Part shown: positions 24,730-33,882 of the stretch, piece by piece
How positions within the stretch are numbered: the first letter of the stretch is position 1
Layout of the letters: each line of letters opens with the position of its first letter
NCBI GenBank assembly: GCA_944407095.1
Contig: OX097180.1
Location: 186,001 to 250,000 of the forward strand
Source: Candidatus Enterousia intestinigallinarum
Lineage (GTDB): Bacteria; Pseudomonadota; Alphaproteobacteria; Rs-D84
Direction of reading: 5' to 3'
Length of the DNA stretch: 64,000 bases
Translations under genes and position numbers: made by a program
The notes under the pieces: model-generated
What the model was told of the DNA's origin: nothing
The model's database searches: none
What the model saw: only the letters and a program-made list of their open reading frames with translations

Positions 24730-25282
24730 TTGTTTTTTCCTTTTTATTTTGAAAATCCTTTACAGCGTCAACAACCTTGTCCAGCGTCTTACGCAAACTT
24801 TCGTCGCGCGTTTCAACAGTTATATCGGCCATAGCATAAATATCATAGCGCTCATCTATCAGTTGAGCCAAAATTTTACGACTATCCGTATGTAACAGTT
24901 GCGGACGCGTATCGCGAAAGTTTGTACGTTTTACCAACAAATCCAAATCTGCCAGCAACCACACCGACACAGCGCGCTGCAAGACCAGTTCGCGTACAGC
25001 CGGGGTTATAAAGGCGCCCTCGCCCGTGGAAATGACCTTTTGTGTTGGCGGCGTATCAAACAGACGTGCAATTACGCGCTGTTCAGCACGGCGAAATTCG
25101 GCCTCGCCATACATAGAGAATATATCCACAACACTGGCCCCAGCGGCGGCCTCAATTTCTTTATCAGAATCAACAAACGGCACCCCCAATCGGCGCGCTA
25201 ATGCGCGTCCAACGCTGGTTTTGCCCGCCCCCATCAATCCGACCATAACAATCGGCTTATCCAGTTTTATATTTTCCTTCAT
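24722..25282 (-). CDS. aroK: Shikimate kinase
   Basis: The enzyme phosphorylates shikimate in chorismate synthesis. The P-loop is G-L-M-G-A-G-K-T-S-V-G, followed by L-A-x-x-L-G-V-P-F-V-D-S-D, the F-x-x-x-G-E-A-x-F-R segment that binds shikimate, and a lid Arg in T-x-x-R-D-T-R-P-Q-L. The 186-aa length fits. The ATG at 25282 is chosen because the N-terminal extension to 25318 has no family match. It is the first gene of a pair with mscL. Confidence 0.93.
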   Translation of the reverse strand: MKENIKLDKPIVMVGLMGAGKTSVGRALARRLGVPFVDSDKEIEAAAGASVVDIFSMYGEAEFRRAEQRVIARLFDTPPTQKVISTGEGAFITPAVRELVLQRAVSVWLLADLDLLVKRTNFRDTRPQLLHTDSRKILAQLIDERYDIYAMADITVETRDESLRKTLDKVVDAVKDFQNKKEKTNG

Positions 25283-25430
25283 ACCGCCAATTTTAATAAA
25301 AAAAGCAAAAATACTCAATAAAAATCCAGGACACTATATATAAGTATGATTTTTTTGCTTTTTGTTTTTCAAACAATAAAAAGTATGCTATAATATATAA
25401 GACAATAAGCATAACGGGGGGACGAGAAGT

Positions 25431-26543
25431 ATGAAAAAAGCATCATTATTGGCATTATGCGCATTTATACTGTCTGCGAACGGCGCGTTTGCGGCGGGTT
25501 CGCACATATATGCGAATACTTTCACGGCAAATAATATAACTGCGTTTCAGCACTCTATTATGACCACAGCGATGCAAACGTTTGAAGGTACCGCCGCCGC
25601 GGCACTGGGCGGTCGCGCAAAATTAGTAAAGCACGATGACAAGGATTCAAAGTACTTATATGGTACGACCCCGATGTACGGCTGGCCGCGTTTGTACGGC
25701 GAATACGGTGACGACGGCAGTGTTAAACCCGAACAAACTGGCCGTAATGGTGGTGATATTGAATATGCTGAAAACCGCCCTGTTTTGAACAGTTCTTGGC
25801 TGAATTGGCAACATTTTAATGACGATGTAAAATTCAGTGGCTATGATGAACTGAACACGGACACGGATTTAATAATGTTCGGTCTGGCGGGGGGCGAGGC
25901 ACAACGTGGCATCGGCATTTCCGAATGGGGAATTTTTGGCGGATATGTTGGCAGCACCCAGGAAAATAATTTTGTAAACATAGAAGAAGGCGGTGGTTAT
26001 ATCGGCCTGTACACAGGGTATAACATCCAAAAGTTTAATTTGTCTTTAGCGGCAAATGCGGGTGCATTGTATAATAATGCCGAAAATGAATACGGCACCG
26101 ATGAATTTGCAAATATGTGGGCGGGCGTTGCAATGAACGCGACATATAATATTGCGCTGGATGATTCATTTACAATTCAGCCGGGTGTATATGCTGGCTA
26201 TACTTGGGTTGGTTCAGCAAATTATATGTCTATGTCGGGCAACACTGTTGCCAATCAAAACTTCAATATGTTTGAAGTGGCACCAGAAATTCGCGCAATC
26301 AAGCATATTGGACGCGGCTGGTTCGGCTTTATTGATTTCAAGTACGCATTTATGATGGGACACGGCGGTGATGTCGTTGTTGACGGAATAAAGTACGATG
26401 ATTTGAATACGCGCGATTACGCGGAATATGGCATAGGCATTGAAAAATCCATTGACCGTTTTAACATCGCCCTGAACATACACCGTCGTGATGGTGGACG
26501 CAGTGGGTGGAGTGGCGGATTCAATCTGAAATATATATTCTGA
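25431..26543 (+). CDS. Outer-membrane beta-barrel protein (autotransporter-barrel-like), 370 aa
   Basis: A signal peptide (MKKASLLALCAFILSANGAF, then A-A) is followed by about 80 residues and then a C-terminal region of alternating hydrophobic and polar residues with many Gly and aromatics. It reads as amphipathic strands ending in F-N-L-K-Y-I-F; a terminal Phe after a Tyr-containing strand is the usual BAM-recognised barrel ending. No passenger domain of size is present, so it may be a stand-alone barrel. GGGGGGACGAGAAG precedes the ATG. The exact role is not known. Confidence 0.82.
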   Translation: MKKASLLALCAFILSANGAFAAGSHIYANTFTANNITAFQHSIMTTAMQTFEGTAAAALGGRAKLVKHDDKDSKYLYGTTPMYGWPRLYGEYGDDGSVKPEQTGRNGGDIEYAENRPVLNSSWLNWQHFNDDVKFSGYDELNTDTDLIMFGLAGGEAQRGIGISEWGIFGGYVGSTQENNFVNIEEGGGYIGLYTGYNIQKFNLSLAANAGALYNNAENEYGTDEFANMWAGVAMNATYNIALDDSFTIQPGVYAGYTWVGSANYMSMSGNTVANQNFNMFEVAPEIRAIKHIGRGWFGFIDFKYAFMMGHGGDVVVDGIKYDDLNTRDYAEYGIGIEKSIDRFNIALNIHRRDGGRSGWSGGFNLKYIF

Positions 26544-26544
26544 T

Positions 26545-26580
26545 AAAACCAACGTCCGCCAAATGGCGGACGTTGGTTTT
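26545..26580. terminator. Bidirectional terminator between convergent genes
   Basis: AAAACCAACGTCCGCC pairs perfectly with GGCGGACGTTGGTTTT around AAAT. It serves the barrel gene and the minus-strand Cys-rich gene. Confidence 0.85.
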
Positions 26581-27481
26581 AATACATACAATGCTCATCT
26601 ACAATTTCAAACGTCCCTTCTGCAGCGGTTATTTCAGACGAGAGGGAAATATAGCATCCCGTTATTGATGTAATATAACTCATACGTTTGATTCCACTAC
26701 CCCCATACTGGCCATATTTATTTTGGTATAATGGGCATCTGTTACAACTGGTTGGACCTTTTTCTGATACAACACTCCCATTATAATACCCTTTTTCTCC
26801 ATCGCAAGTATAGATAAAATCGCATTTACCAGAATCATTACATATTACCCGCTGCTTCAACCCCGGTTTCCCAGATACATCGGTTCCCAATCTGCTCCAA
26901 CCGGGGCAATTTTGGTCACGACTGCATTCACTATCAGATACACACACGTCTACTTCAAACGGCCCGTTACTGCACCCCGCAATATCCACAGATTGCGTTT
27001 CCATCGTGTATCCAGATTGACAGGTTTGACAAAACTCTATGGGACCCAAAGCACCATAAGTTGTTGTATCGTACCACAAACGTTGCCCCCTGGCGCATCC
27101 ATTTTCATTTGTAAAATTTTCAACAAGTCCGCTATCAAAACATCGAACTTCGGCCATACTGTATGGTACACATTCGTAATAATACAAATCACCACAATTC
27201 TGACCAGTAAGTGGGGTTGTAACTTTTTGCTTGCGATACCCCCACGTACATTGTTCACATTCACGATATGCAATAGTTGGTCTATCGGGGGCCGTTCCAA
27301 AACATTGACGAACAACTCTTTTTTCATAATTACCGGCGGCATCACCCAGTAACGCACAATTTTCTGGTTCCAGTGGCCCTATTGTTCCAACGGTTGCTGA
27401 ACACGAACTGCCAACCGAACCCTCTATACACATCGTCGCCGCATTTGCATTATTTGTCATACAAAAACACAACGTCGCCAT
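26579..27481 (-). CDS. Secreted Cys-rich modular protein, CYY family, 300 aa
   Basis: The ATG at 27481 is preferred to a TTG two codons earlier: it starts a short signal sequence (MATLCFCMTNNANA) and GGTGGG lies eight bases upstream. Modules visible are C-T-W-G-Y (residue about 80), C-Q-T-C-Q-S-G-Y...C-S-N-G-P-F, G-L-K-Q-R-V-I-C...Y-T-C...G-Y-Y-N-G, C-N-R-C-P and a tail A-A-E-G-T-F-E-I-V...C-M-Y. It aligns along its whole length with the 54892 gene. A class II leader controls it. A surface location is inferred and the function is unknown. Confidence 0.83.
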   Translation of the reverse strand: MATLCFCMTNNANAATMCIEGSVGSSCSATVGTIGPLEPENCALLGDAAGNYEKRVVRQCFGTAPDRPTIAYRECEQCTWGYRKQKVTTPLTGQNCGDLYYYECVPYSMAEVRCFDSGLVENFTNENGCARGQRLWYDTTTYGALGPIEFCQTCQSGYTMETQSVDIAGCSNGPFEVDVCVSDSECSRDQNCPGWSRLGTDVSGKPGLKQRVICNDSGKCDFIYTCDGEKGYYNGSVVSEKGPTSCNRCPLYQNKYGQYGGSGIKRMSYITSITGCYISLSSEITAAEGTFEIVDEHCMY

Positions 27482-27485
27482 AAAC

Positions 27486-27637
27486 AACCCACCGTTTTAT
27501 TTCGGCACAAATGGGGAGTAAAAAAATGCAGAAATCTGGGATTTTTAATAAAATAAAAACACCGAATTTAATCGGTGGTTTATTTTCGGCATTTGTTTAT
27601 GTCTAATATACTAACTTAAAACATACACTTACGTCAA
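27486..27637 (-). promoter_or_regulatory. Class II leader (copy B): promoter, TGCCGAAA boxes, helix and early terminator
   Basis: On the minus strand a promoter (TTGACG 27632-27637, 18-base spacer, TAGTAT 27608-27613) leads to box TGCCGAAAATAAACC (27577-27591). Helix arm AACCACCG (27573-27580) also belongs to a terminator-like hairpin CACCGAATTTAATCGGTG followed by TTTTTATTTT. The second box (27495-27507) is followed by CGGTGGGTT (27486-27494), which pairs with the first arm and contains the GGTGGG that would act as ribosome site. Confidence 0.5.
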
Positions 27638-27687
27638 TATTATTTTTCCGTACATATCAATAAATGCGAATAACTGGTAATCGGCAA

Positions 27688-27713
27688 CAAAAACGGGGCC
27701 CCGCCCCGTTTTT
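27688..27713 (-). terminator. Intrinsic terminator after prfA
   Basis: AAAACGGGGC and GCCCCGTTTTT form a hairpin around CCC just beyond the prfA stop codon. Confidence 0.75.
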
Positions 27714-28776
27714 AATCCATATTTGCCAGTCGTTCCAACTGGTCGGCCGCGGTCAATGCGTCTATCATTTCATCCAATGCCGCCCCGCCCGCCAAAATAT
27801 CGTCCAACTTATACAAAGTCAACTTTATACGATGATCGGTAACACGCTGTTCTGGGAAATTATATGTTCTGATTTTTTCACTGCGGTCACCGGAACCAAC
27901 CATACTCTTGCGCGCAGAATTGCTGGCATTTACCTGCTCTGCCCGTTGTTTTTCATACAATTTTGAACGCAGAACATCCATCGCCGCGGCCTTGTTTTGA
28001 AACTGGCTGCGTTCATTTTGACACGTAACAACTATGCCAGTTGGAAAGTGTGTTATGCGAACCGCACTGTCGGTCTTATTCACGTGCTGACCACCAGCAC
28101 CAGACGCACGAAACACATCAATACGAATATCTTTATCTTCTATGACGATATCGATATCTTTGGCTTCTGGCATAACGGCAACAGATGCGGCACTGGTATG
28201 AATACGACCGCCGGCCTCGGTTTCAGGAACGCGCTGAACCCGATGAATGCCAGATTCAAATTTCATACGCGCATACGCGCCGACACCATCAATCTTAAAA
28301 ATTATTTCCTTGTACCCGTGCAGAGACGTGGGGTTTTCTTCTATAACCTCTGTCCGCCAGCCGTGACGCATCGCATACGATTTATACTGATTATACAAAT
28401 CCCCCGCAAACAATGCAGATTCTTCACCGCCAACGCCGGCACGAATTTCCATAATAACACCGTTGTCGTCGGCCTCGTCCCGGGGCAGCAACGCAATTTG
28501 CAGTTTTTTTTCAATTTCCGGCAATTTATGATTTAGTTCCGTCAACTGTTCCGCCGCGATGGATTTTAATTCAGCATCGCCCAGCATTTCATTTGCGTCA
28601 TCTATGCCCTGCCGTACCTGAAAATATTCATCTATCAACGGCAAAATTTCCGTCAGTTGCGAATATTCCTTGGACAATTTAGTCAATTCTGCGCCGGATA
28701 CATTGCCAGAATTCATTTGTTCCGCAATATCCGCCGCACGGCGCTGAATATCTTTCAGTTTGTCGTCAATTACCAT
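27712..28776 (-). CDS. prfA: Peptide chain release factor 1
   Basis: RF1 recognises UAA and UAG and triggers peptide release. The catalytic G-G-Q occurs in S-G-A-G-G-Q-H-V-N-K-T-D-S-A-V-R-I-T-H, and the codon-recognition P-x-T appears as P-E-T in Q-R-V-P-E-T-E-A-G-G-R-I-H-T. The 354-aa length matches RF1. It begins 10 bases after hisS and should be co-transcribed with it. No prmC methyltransferase gene follows, unlike many bacteria. Confidence 0.96.
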   Translation of the reverse strand: MVIDDKLKDIQRRAADIAEQMNSGNVSGAELTKLSKEYSQLTEILPLIDEYFQVRQGIDDANEMLGDAELKSIAAEQLTELNHKLPEIEKKLQIALLPRDEADDNGVIMEIRAGVGGEESALFAGDLYNQYKSYAMRHGWRTEVIEENPTSLHGYKEIIFKIDGVGAYARMKFESGIHRVQRVPETEAGGRIHTSAASVAVMPEAKDIDIVIEDKDIRIDVFRASGAGGQHVNKTDSAVRITHFPTGIVVTCQNERSQFQNKAAAMDVLRSKLYEKQRAEQVNASNSARKSMVGSGDRSEKIRTYNFPEQRVTDHRIKLTLYKLDDILAGGAALDEMIDALTAADQLERLANMD

Positions 28777-28786
28777 TTTTATAATC

Positions 28787-30073
28787 TTATTTTAACAGTT
28801 TTATTGTGTCGGTCAGCGTAATTGTCTGCTGTTCACCGGTCTGCATATTTTTAACGGCCAACATTTCGGATTCGCGTTCCGCATCACCAATTATAATGCT
28901 GTAATCGGCACCGATTTTATCGGCAAATTCAATCTGGTTTTTGAATTTCTTGTTCGCATCCAAATACGGTACCGCAACAATTCCGGCATTACGCAATTCG
29001 GTCAAGACCCGCATAGAATACGCAACCTGCGCACTTCCCATACACAGAACCGCGGCACGCACTGGGTGCATAAACTGCATTAAATCTATACGATTATCGT
29101 CCAATAACGCCACCATCAGGCGCGAAAAGCCAACCGCCGCACCGACGCCAATGATTTTTGTTTTTGAAAACTTGGACGCCAAATCTTCATAACGGCCGCC
29201 GCCGCCAATCGCACCCAATTCCGGAAAGTTATCCAGGAAAAATTCAAACACTATCCCCGTATAGTACGCGTGGCCGCGCATAATACCCAAATCAATAACC
29301 GCGTTTTTTATTCCCATTGAATCCAACAGATTCATAAACGCGTCCATTTCGCCTATTGCCCCATCCAAAGCATCAGACAGACCGGCGAACGATTTATATC
29401 CGTTTGAAAATACGTTATTTATTTCATTTGCCGCATCCGCGCCAACAGTTTCAACCAAACCGTCATAGAAATCAGGAATCTTGTCACGCTTGTCAATCAA
29501 GACAAACGCCGCGCGACTTTGTTCATCCGTCAAATTCAAATGCGCGAACATAGCATTCCAGAAACGACGATTCCCCACCCGGATATTCACCGGACCAATA
29601 AATTCAGCAACTGATTCGTATGCCCGTGCCAATGTTGCGACAATTTCCGCGTCATAATTTTCAGACAGCGAATCTATGCCCATTATATCCAAGTCCATCT
29701 GGTAAAATTCGCGATAGCGGCCACGTTGCGGACGTTCACCGCGATAGTTACGTGCAAACTGATACGCGCGAAATGGAAACGCTAAATCGTTCAGGTGTCC
29801 TGCGACATAACGCGACAATCCGACCGTTCCGTCATAACGCAGTCCCATTTTTGTATCACCCTTTTGAAACAGGAACATTTGTGTTTCAATTTCGTCCCAG
29901 TTGTCTTTATCAGTTAAAACTTCGGCCCGTTCGATTGCCGGCAAATCCAGATGTGCAAACCCAGCTGTTTTCAGCACACGCTGCATACGCGCCGCGCATT
30001 CGTCAAAGCAACGCTGTTGTGCCGGCAATAATTCTATAAATCCCGATAAAGTTTTTGTTGGTTTTAATTCCAT
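28787..30073 (-). CDS. hisS: Histidyl-tRNA synthetase
   Basis: This class II synthetase charges tRNA-His. Motif 2 is R-G-E-R-P-Q-R-G-R-Y-R-E-F-Y-Q-M-D, and the His-specific loops R-Y-D-G-T-V-G-L-S-R-Y and A-I-G-G-G-G-R-Y-E-D-L follow; a C-terminal anticodon-binding domain is present. The frame opens at 30103, but the ATG at 30073 gives the normal start (M-E-L-K-P) and has GGGA about ten bases upstream. At 428 aa it is of normal size. It heads an operon with prfA. Confidence 0.95.
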   Translation of the reverse strand: MELKPTKTLSGFIELLPAQQRCFDECAARMQRVLKTAGFAHLDLPAIERAEVLTDKDNWDEIETQMFLFQKGDTKMGLRYDGTVGLSRYVAGHLNDLAFPFRAYQFARNYRGERPQRGRYREFYQMDLDIMGIDSLSENYDAEIVATLARAYESVAEFIGPVNIRVGNRRFWNAMFAHLNLTDEQSRAAFVLIDKRDKIPDFYDGLVETVGADAANEINNVFSNGYKSFAGLSDALDGAIGEMDAFMNLLDSMGIKNAVIDLGIMRGHAYYTGIVFEFFLDNFPELGAIGGGGRYEDLASKFSKTKIIGVGAAVGFSRLMVALLDDNRIDLMQFMHPVRAAVLCMGSAQVAYSMRVLTELRNAGIVAVPYLDANKKFKNQIEFADKIGADYSIIIGDAERESEMLAVKNMQTGEQQTITLTDTIKLLK

Positions 30074-30262
30074 TTTTTTATTTCCCATTTGTGTCCGCAC
30101 CAACGCGGATAATTATACATAAACGCATTATATCATATGAAATCGCAAAACGCTATAAACACCCCGCCCAACGGGCGTGATGCAGCGTGAAAAAAATGAA
30201 ATTTTGAATATTCACACTAAAATATTACCCCAAAATCCGCGATTTTCAAGTTTTTTTATAAA

Positions 30263-30292
30263 AATATGCCCCGAAATTCGGGGCATATCAAC
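30263..30292 (-). terminator. Intrinsic terminator after the 30311 barrel gene
   Basis: On the minus strand ATATGCCCCGAA/TTCGGGGCATA forms a hairpin followed by TTTTTATAAAAA. Confidence 0.75.
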
Positions 30293-30310
30293 CAAACCAT
30301 ATTGCGTGTA

Positions 30311-31051
30311 TTAGAACGACAGTTTAACACCAGCGATGATTTCGTGCTTGTCCAAATCGACATCTGAATCAAACACGCGCGTCATTCCGCCCTGGCCCGC
30401 GGTATGATTGTCATAGAACATACCGTTTGTATATTCGACACTGCCCAGGTCGGTGTATTTATACGCTACATTGAACGCAACATTATCGGTCAACGGCACT
30501 TCGACACCAACGCCGATATTCCACGACATATTTTCCGTTGTTGCCGGTGTTTCCCAGAAATAGCGGCCACTGCGGAAATTGTTTTCGGATTCTATTGTCG
30601 TGTACCCGATACCTGCCGTTACATATGGAATAAATTTATAAACTTTATATCCATATTTCAGGTTCAAGCCCAACGTACGTTCGTCATATGTAAAGTTTCT
30701 GACATCCGTGTCGTTTGGCATATCACCATTTTCTGCCATATCGAACCCGACCGCATTAAAGAAATTATCTACTTCGCCATATTCGGCTTCAACAGATAAA
30801 ATACCGGCCTTATCCATATCAAATTCGTAACCGACCGCAATTTTTGGTGAAAATTGATGTCCTTTATCAGCCCAAGATTCGTGCTTGTTATTCACAAATT
30901 CAGCCCAAGAACCATTTTGTGCGGATTTTTCAACACGTGATTCTTCAACCGACGTGATGCTGTACACAACCTGCGGATTGATATAGAGCCCATTTGCCAT
31001 TGCACCGGTCGCAACCAATGCAAACATTGAACCACATAGTACTTTTTTCAT
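30311..31051 (-). CDS. OmpA-like/opacity-type outer-membrane beta-barrel protein, 246 aa
   Basis: A signal peptide (MKKVLCGSMFALVATGAMA) precedes about 225 residues of amphipathic beta strands rich in Tyr and Gly, including P-Y-V-T-A-G-I-G-Y and V-A-F-N-V-A-Y-K-Y-T-D-L-G-S. It ends in I-A-G-V-K-L-S-F, the terminal-Phe barrel signal. This pattern fits small eight-stranded porin-like surface antigens found in many alphaproteobacteria. Expression is probably set by the class I leader directly upstream, so this is the one beta-barrel under that control. Confidence 0.88.
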   Translation of the reverse strand: MKKVLCGSMFALVATGAMANGLYINPQVVYSITSVEESRVEKSAQNGSWAEFVNNKHESWADKGHQFSPKIAVGYEFDMDKAGILSVEAEYGEVDNFFNAVGFDMAENGDMPNDTDVRNFTYDERTLGLNLKYGYKVYKFIPYVTAGIGYTTIESENNFRSGRYFWETPATTENMSWNIGVGVEVPLTDNVAFNVAYKYTDLGSVEYTNGMFYDNHTAGQGGMTRVFDSDVDLDKHEIIAGVKLSF

Positions 31052-31082
31052 TGCCTCTTCCTTTTTTGTCTAACAGTTAAAC

Positions 31083-31333
31083 AAAAACCACCAGATTTCT
31101 TGGTGGTCGGGAAGTTAGCAAATCATATCTGTAAATGATCTGTCGGTTTTCGATTATATTAAATAATCTGTTGTATGGCCGACACAACCCGACCCACGGG
31201 CCAGGCAATCCAACGGCGCGCCGTTGGCGGATTTTAACGCTTTCGCGTCATACAGATACGGGCTTGCTAAGTCCCCGAACCAACATCCCTGTTGATTCAA
31301 TATTCAGTATAAACTATTGATATAAATAAACAA
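31083..31333 (-). promoter_or_regulatory. Class I leader RNA (copy C, diverged): promoter, structured 5' UTR and attenuator
   Basis: On the minus strand a promoter (TTGTTT 31328-31333, 16-base spacer, TATACT 31306-31311) leads to hairpin P1 at 31277-31298. The long-range helix pairs TTAGCAA (31264-31270) with TTGCTAA (31115-31121), extended by GTATCTGTA with TACAGATAT. GGTCGGG (31188-31194) is complementary to CCCGACC (31105-31111), which abuts terminator CCACCAAGAAATCTGGTGG and T5. Pairing is kept though the sequence differs from the other four copies. Confidence 0.65.
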
Positions 31334-31334
31334 G

Positions 31335-32045
31335 TTAAAAATATTTGTGCAGTTCTGCACCGTGCACGTTCAGCCACCGCTTTGCGCGTTCAACACCAAA
31401 ACCGTACAGTTGGGAAACTGTCTGCCAAAACGCCGGTGAATGATCCATATGTACCTGGTGCGCTAATTCGTGCATAACGACATATCGCATAACATCACGC
31501 GGCGCAAACGCCAATCGCCACGAAAAGGACATAGTCCCACTGGTCGAACAACTGCCCCACCGCGACGTTGTATCGCGAATTGCAACCCGCTGTGGCCACA
31601 GTTCACGCGGCGCTGTGCGTATCATTTGTTTCACCGCAACTAAAAACTGGGTGCGGATAAAGTCCCGAACACGCCGTTCAAACATATCCGCCCCGCCCCC
31701 AACGGTTAAAACAGCGATACCGTCGTCGTCACACACGACAAAATTATTACCGCGACGCGACGCATCGTGCTGCACGGTCACACGCCAACCCAGAAATTCA
31801 ATTTCATCGCCTGGTTTTATATGCACCTTTTGCGGCGCGTTATCAAACACACGTTCGCACCAGCGACGCTTTTGTTCCAAAAAACGCAACGCAGCGGCCG
31901 TCGGGGTCAGCCACGGTTTTGATATGTGAATTTCACGCACCGGCCGCGTTTTCGGACGCAGTGTGATATTACGCAGCCCACGGCGCGTTGTAATGACAAT
32001 CGGTATTTTTTCACCCGACGACAAAACAAATTCATATTCAGACAT
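31335..32045 (-). CDS. YgjP-like metallopeptidase-fold protein (DUF45)
   Basis: The C-terminal half contains V-V-M-H-E-L-A-H-Q-V-H-M-D-H-S-P-A-F-W, the zinc-binding HExxH plus a downstream His, typical of the YgjP/WLM group related to SprT. R-W-G-S-C-S and the preceding I-R-D-T-x-S are family markers. The 236-aa length is normal. Most members are uncharacterised, so proteolysis is an inference from the active-site motif. It is downstream of tkt with 16 bases between, probably in one transcript. Confidence 0.87.
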   Translation of the reverse strand: MSEYEFVLSSGEKIPIVITTRRGLRNITLRPKTRPVREIHISKPWLTPTAAALRFLEQKRRWCERVFDNAPQKVHIKPGDEIEFLGWRVTVQHDASRRGNNFVVCDDDGIAVLTVGGGADMFERRVRDFIRTQFLVAVKQMIRTAPRELWPQRVAIRDTTSRWGSCSTSGTMSFSWRLAFAPRDVMRYVVMHELAHQVHMDHSPAFWQTVSQLYGFGVERAKRWLNVHGAELHKYF

Positions 32046-32061
32046 ATATGCTATATAGGTA

Positions 32062-33846
32062 TTATTTTATTTTTTTCAAAATATCGCGCGCAATTACGTC
32101 CGTGTCAAATCCAAAGTGTGAATAAACCGCACTCCCCGCCCCTGACACACCAAATGAATCGATGCCAACAACCGCATCGGCAAATTCAAACCACGGCGCG
32201 GTGGCGGCGGCTTCTATCGCAACGACATATCCGGCCAGAATTTTTGATTTATATTCATCATCCTGGGCGCGAAAATCCGCCACGGACGGAATACTGACCA
32301 CCTGAACCGCATCCCCCAGTTTTTTTGCCACCGCCACGGCCAGCGCCACTTCGGCCCCAGTGGCCAAAATTGTTGCACGCACGCGACGGGCGGCGGCCGG
32401 ATATATTATATATCCGCCACGCGAAATGTCCGCCCCAGCGGGTGTTTTTATTTGTATAAATTTCTGTCGCGACAAAATAATTGCGCTGGGGCGCTTTGCG
32501 TCCGCAATCGCCGCCGACCAGGCCCAGGCAACCTCTGCCCCGTTACAGGGGCGATACACGTTCAAATTCGGAATCAGTCGCAACGCCGGCAACTGTTCAA
32601 CTGGCTGATGTGTCGGACCATCCGCCCCAACAGCGACACTGTCGTGGGTGAACACATATATAACCGGCAATCCGGACATTGCCGCCAAACGAATCGACGG
32701 ACGCATATAATCACTGAACACCAAAAACGTTGAACCATACGGACGCAATCCCGCCGACGCCAGTCCGTTCATTATGGCACCCATTGCGTGTTCGCGCACA
32801 CCATAGTTTATATAATTACCACGATATTTCGACGGTTTAATATCAACACTGGCGGCAACCCGAGCATTTGTGCTGTGTCCCAAATCCGCACTGCCACCAA
32901 TCAAAGCACAACCGGCCGCAATCATTGATTGCAAATACGCACCCGACAGTTCACGCGTTGATGTCATATCGCCTAAATCCGGTGCCGGCACGTCAGTCGG
33001 ACAAACCTGGGCCGTATGCAGTGCGTATTTTGCGGTTGCTTCACCCGCAACTATGGTCCATAAATCATCACCCGTTGGTGAAATATTCTTTTCCACCAAC
33101 AACATCATTTCCGCATCGGACAGCCCCAACCCGTGCGCCGCGGGTGTTCCCGCAACACTGGAATCACGTCCAATTATTGTTTTAGCGGCAATAAACACCG
33201 GTGCACCATTTCCGGGCGCCCCCTGTAACGCACGATTTAGTTTATTAAAATCATCACCGCGAACCCTGGTTGTACGCCACCCGGCCGCACGCATACGTTC
33301 GGGTACATCAATATCTGTCAATGCGTTACCATCGATACTGACGCCGTTGTCGTCCCAAATCAAAACCAGGTTATCCAATTTATACCGACCGGCAAAGGTA
33401 ATTGCTTCAGCTGCGACACCCTCACTCAAATCACCATCACTGCACAGGCAATATACAATCCCGTCCGTACCGCGTATTTTTTCAGCCAGTGCCATCCCAA
33501 CCGCATTACCGACACCCTGCCCCAACGGGCCGGTTGTCGCGAAAACACCGTCAATCCCATATTCCGGGTGTCCCGGCAATCCGCCCAGTTTTCTAAAACT
33601 GTTCAAATCGCCGACATTATACCCGGCCAACTTCAACACGGCATACAGCATCGCACTGCCGTGGCCGGCGGATAAAACAAAACGGTCGCGTCCCCGGCGC
33701 AAAAAATTTGCATAAATAGTGGTAATTATATCGGACGCCCCCAACACAATCCCAACGTGCCCCGACCCAGCGTGACGTATGGCGTCCAACGCGTGCGCAC
33801 GCACGGCCCGTGACATTTCCTGTAATTGTTTGGCATCAAATCTCAT
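32062..33846 (-). CDS. tkt: Transketolase
   Basis: Transketolase moves two-carbon units between sugar phosphates in the pentose phosphate pathway using thiamine diphosphate. Visible are S-A-G-H-G-S near residue 60, G-P-L-G-Q-G-V-G-N-A-V-G-M, the TPP-binding S-D-G-D-L-S-E-G-V-A ending in D-D-N, and V-R-E-H-A-M-G-A in the second domain. At 594 aa it is shorter than the E. coli enzyme (about 660), in line with compact transketolases. It is divergent from rnhA. rpiB at 14.2 kb acts in the same pathway. Confidence 0.93.
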   Translation of the reverse strand: MRFDAKQLQEMSRAVRAHALDAIRHAGSGHVGIVLGASDIITTIYANFLRRGRDRFVLSAGHGSAMLYAVLKLAGYNVGDLNSFRKLGGLPGHPEYGIDGVFATTGPLGQGVGNAVGMALAEKIRGTDGIVYCLCSDGDLSEGVAAEAITFAGRYKLDNLVLIWDDNGVSIDGNALTDIDVPERMRAAGWRTTRVRGDDFNKLNRALQGAPGNGAPVFIAAKTIIGRDSSVAGTPAAHGLGLSDAEMMLLVEKNISPTGDDLWTIVAGEATAKYALHTAQVCPTDVPAPDLGDMTSTRELSGAYLQSMIAAGCALIGGSADLGHSTNARVAASVDIKPSKYRGNYINYGVREHAMGAIMNGLASAGLRPYGSTFLVFSDYMRPSIRLAAMSGLPVIYVFTHDSVAVGADGPTHQPVEQLPALRLIPNLNVYRPCNGAEVAWAWSAAIADAKRPSAIILSRQKFIQIKTPAGADISRGGYIIYPAAARRVRATILATGAEVALAVAVAKKLGDAVQVVSIPSVADFRAQDDEYKSKILAGYVVAIEAAATAPWFEFADAVVGIDSFGVSGAGSAVYSHFGFDTDVIARDILKKIK

Positions 33847-33882
33847 TTTATGATATTATATCACAAAACAGGGTTATAAGAA

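Noticed and set aside
25362..25394. Promoter for the 25431 barrel gene (TATAAT at 25389)
   Set aside because: A good -10 is present but no -35 at acceptable spacing, so it was not listed.
30158..30190. Small hairpin CGCCC/GGGCG upstream of hisS
   Set aside because: No T-run and no related copies; too weak to call.
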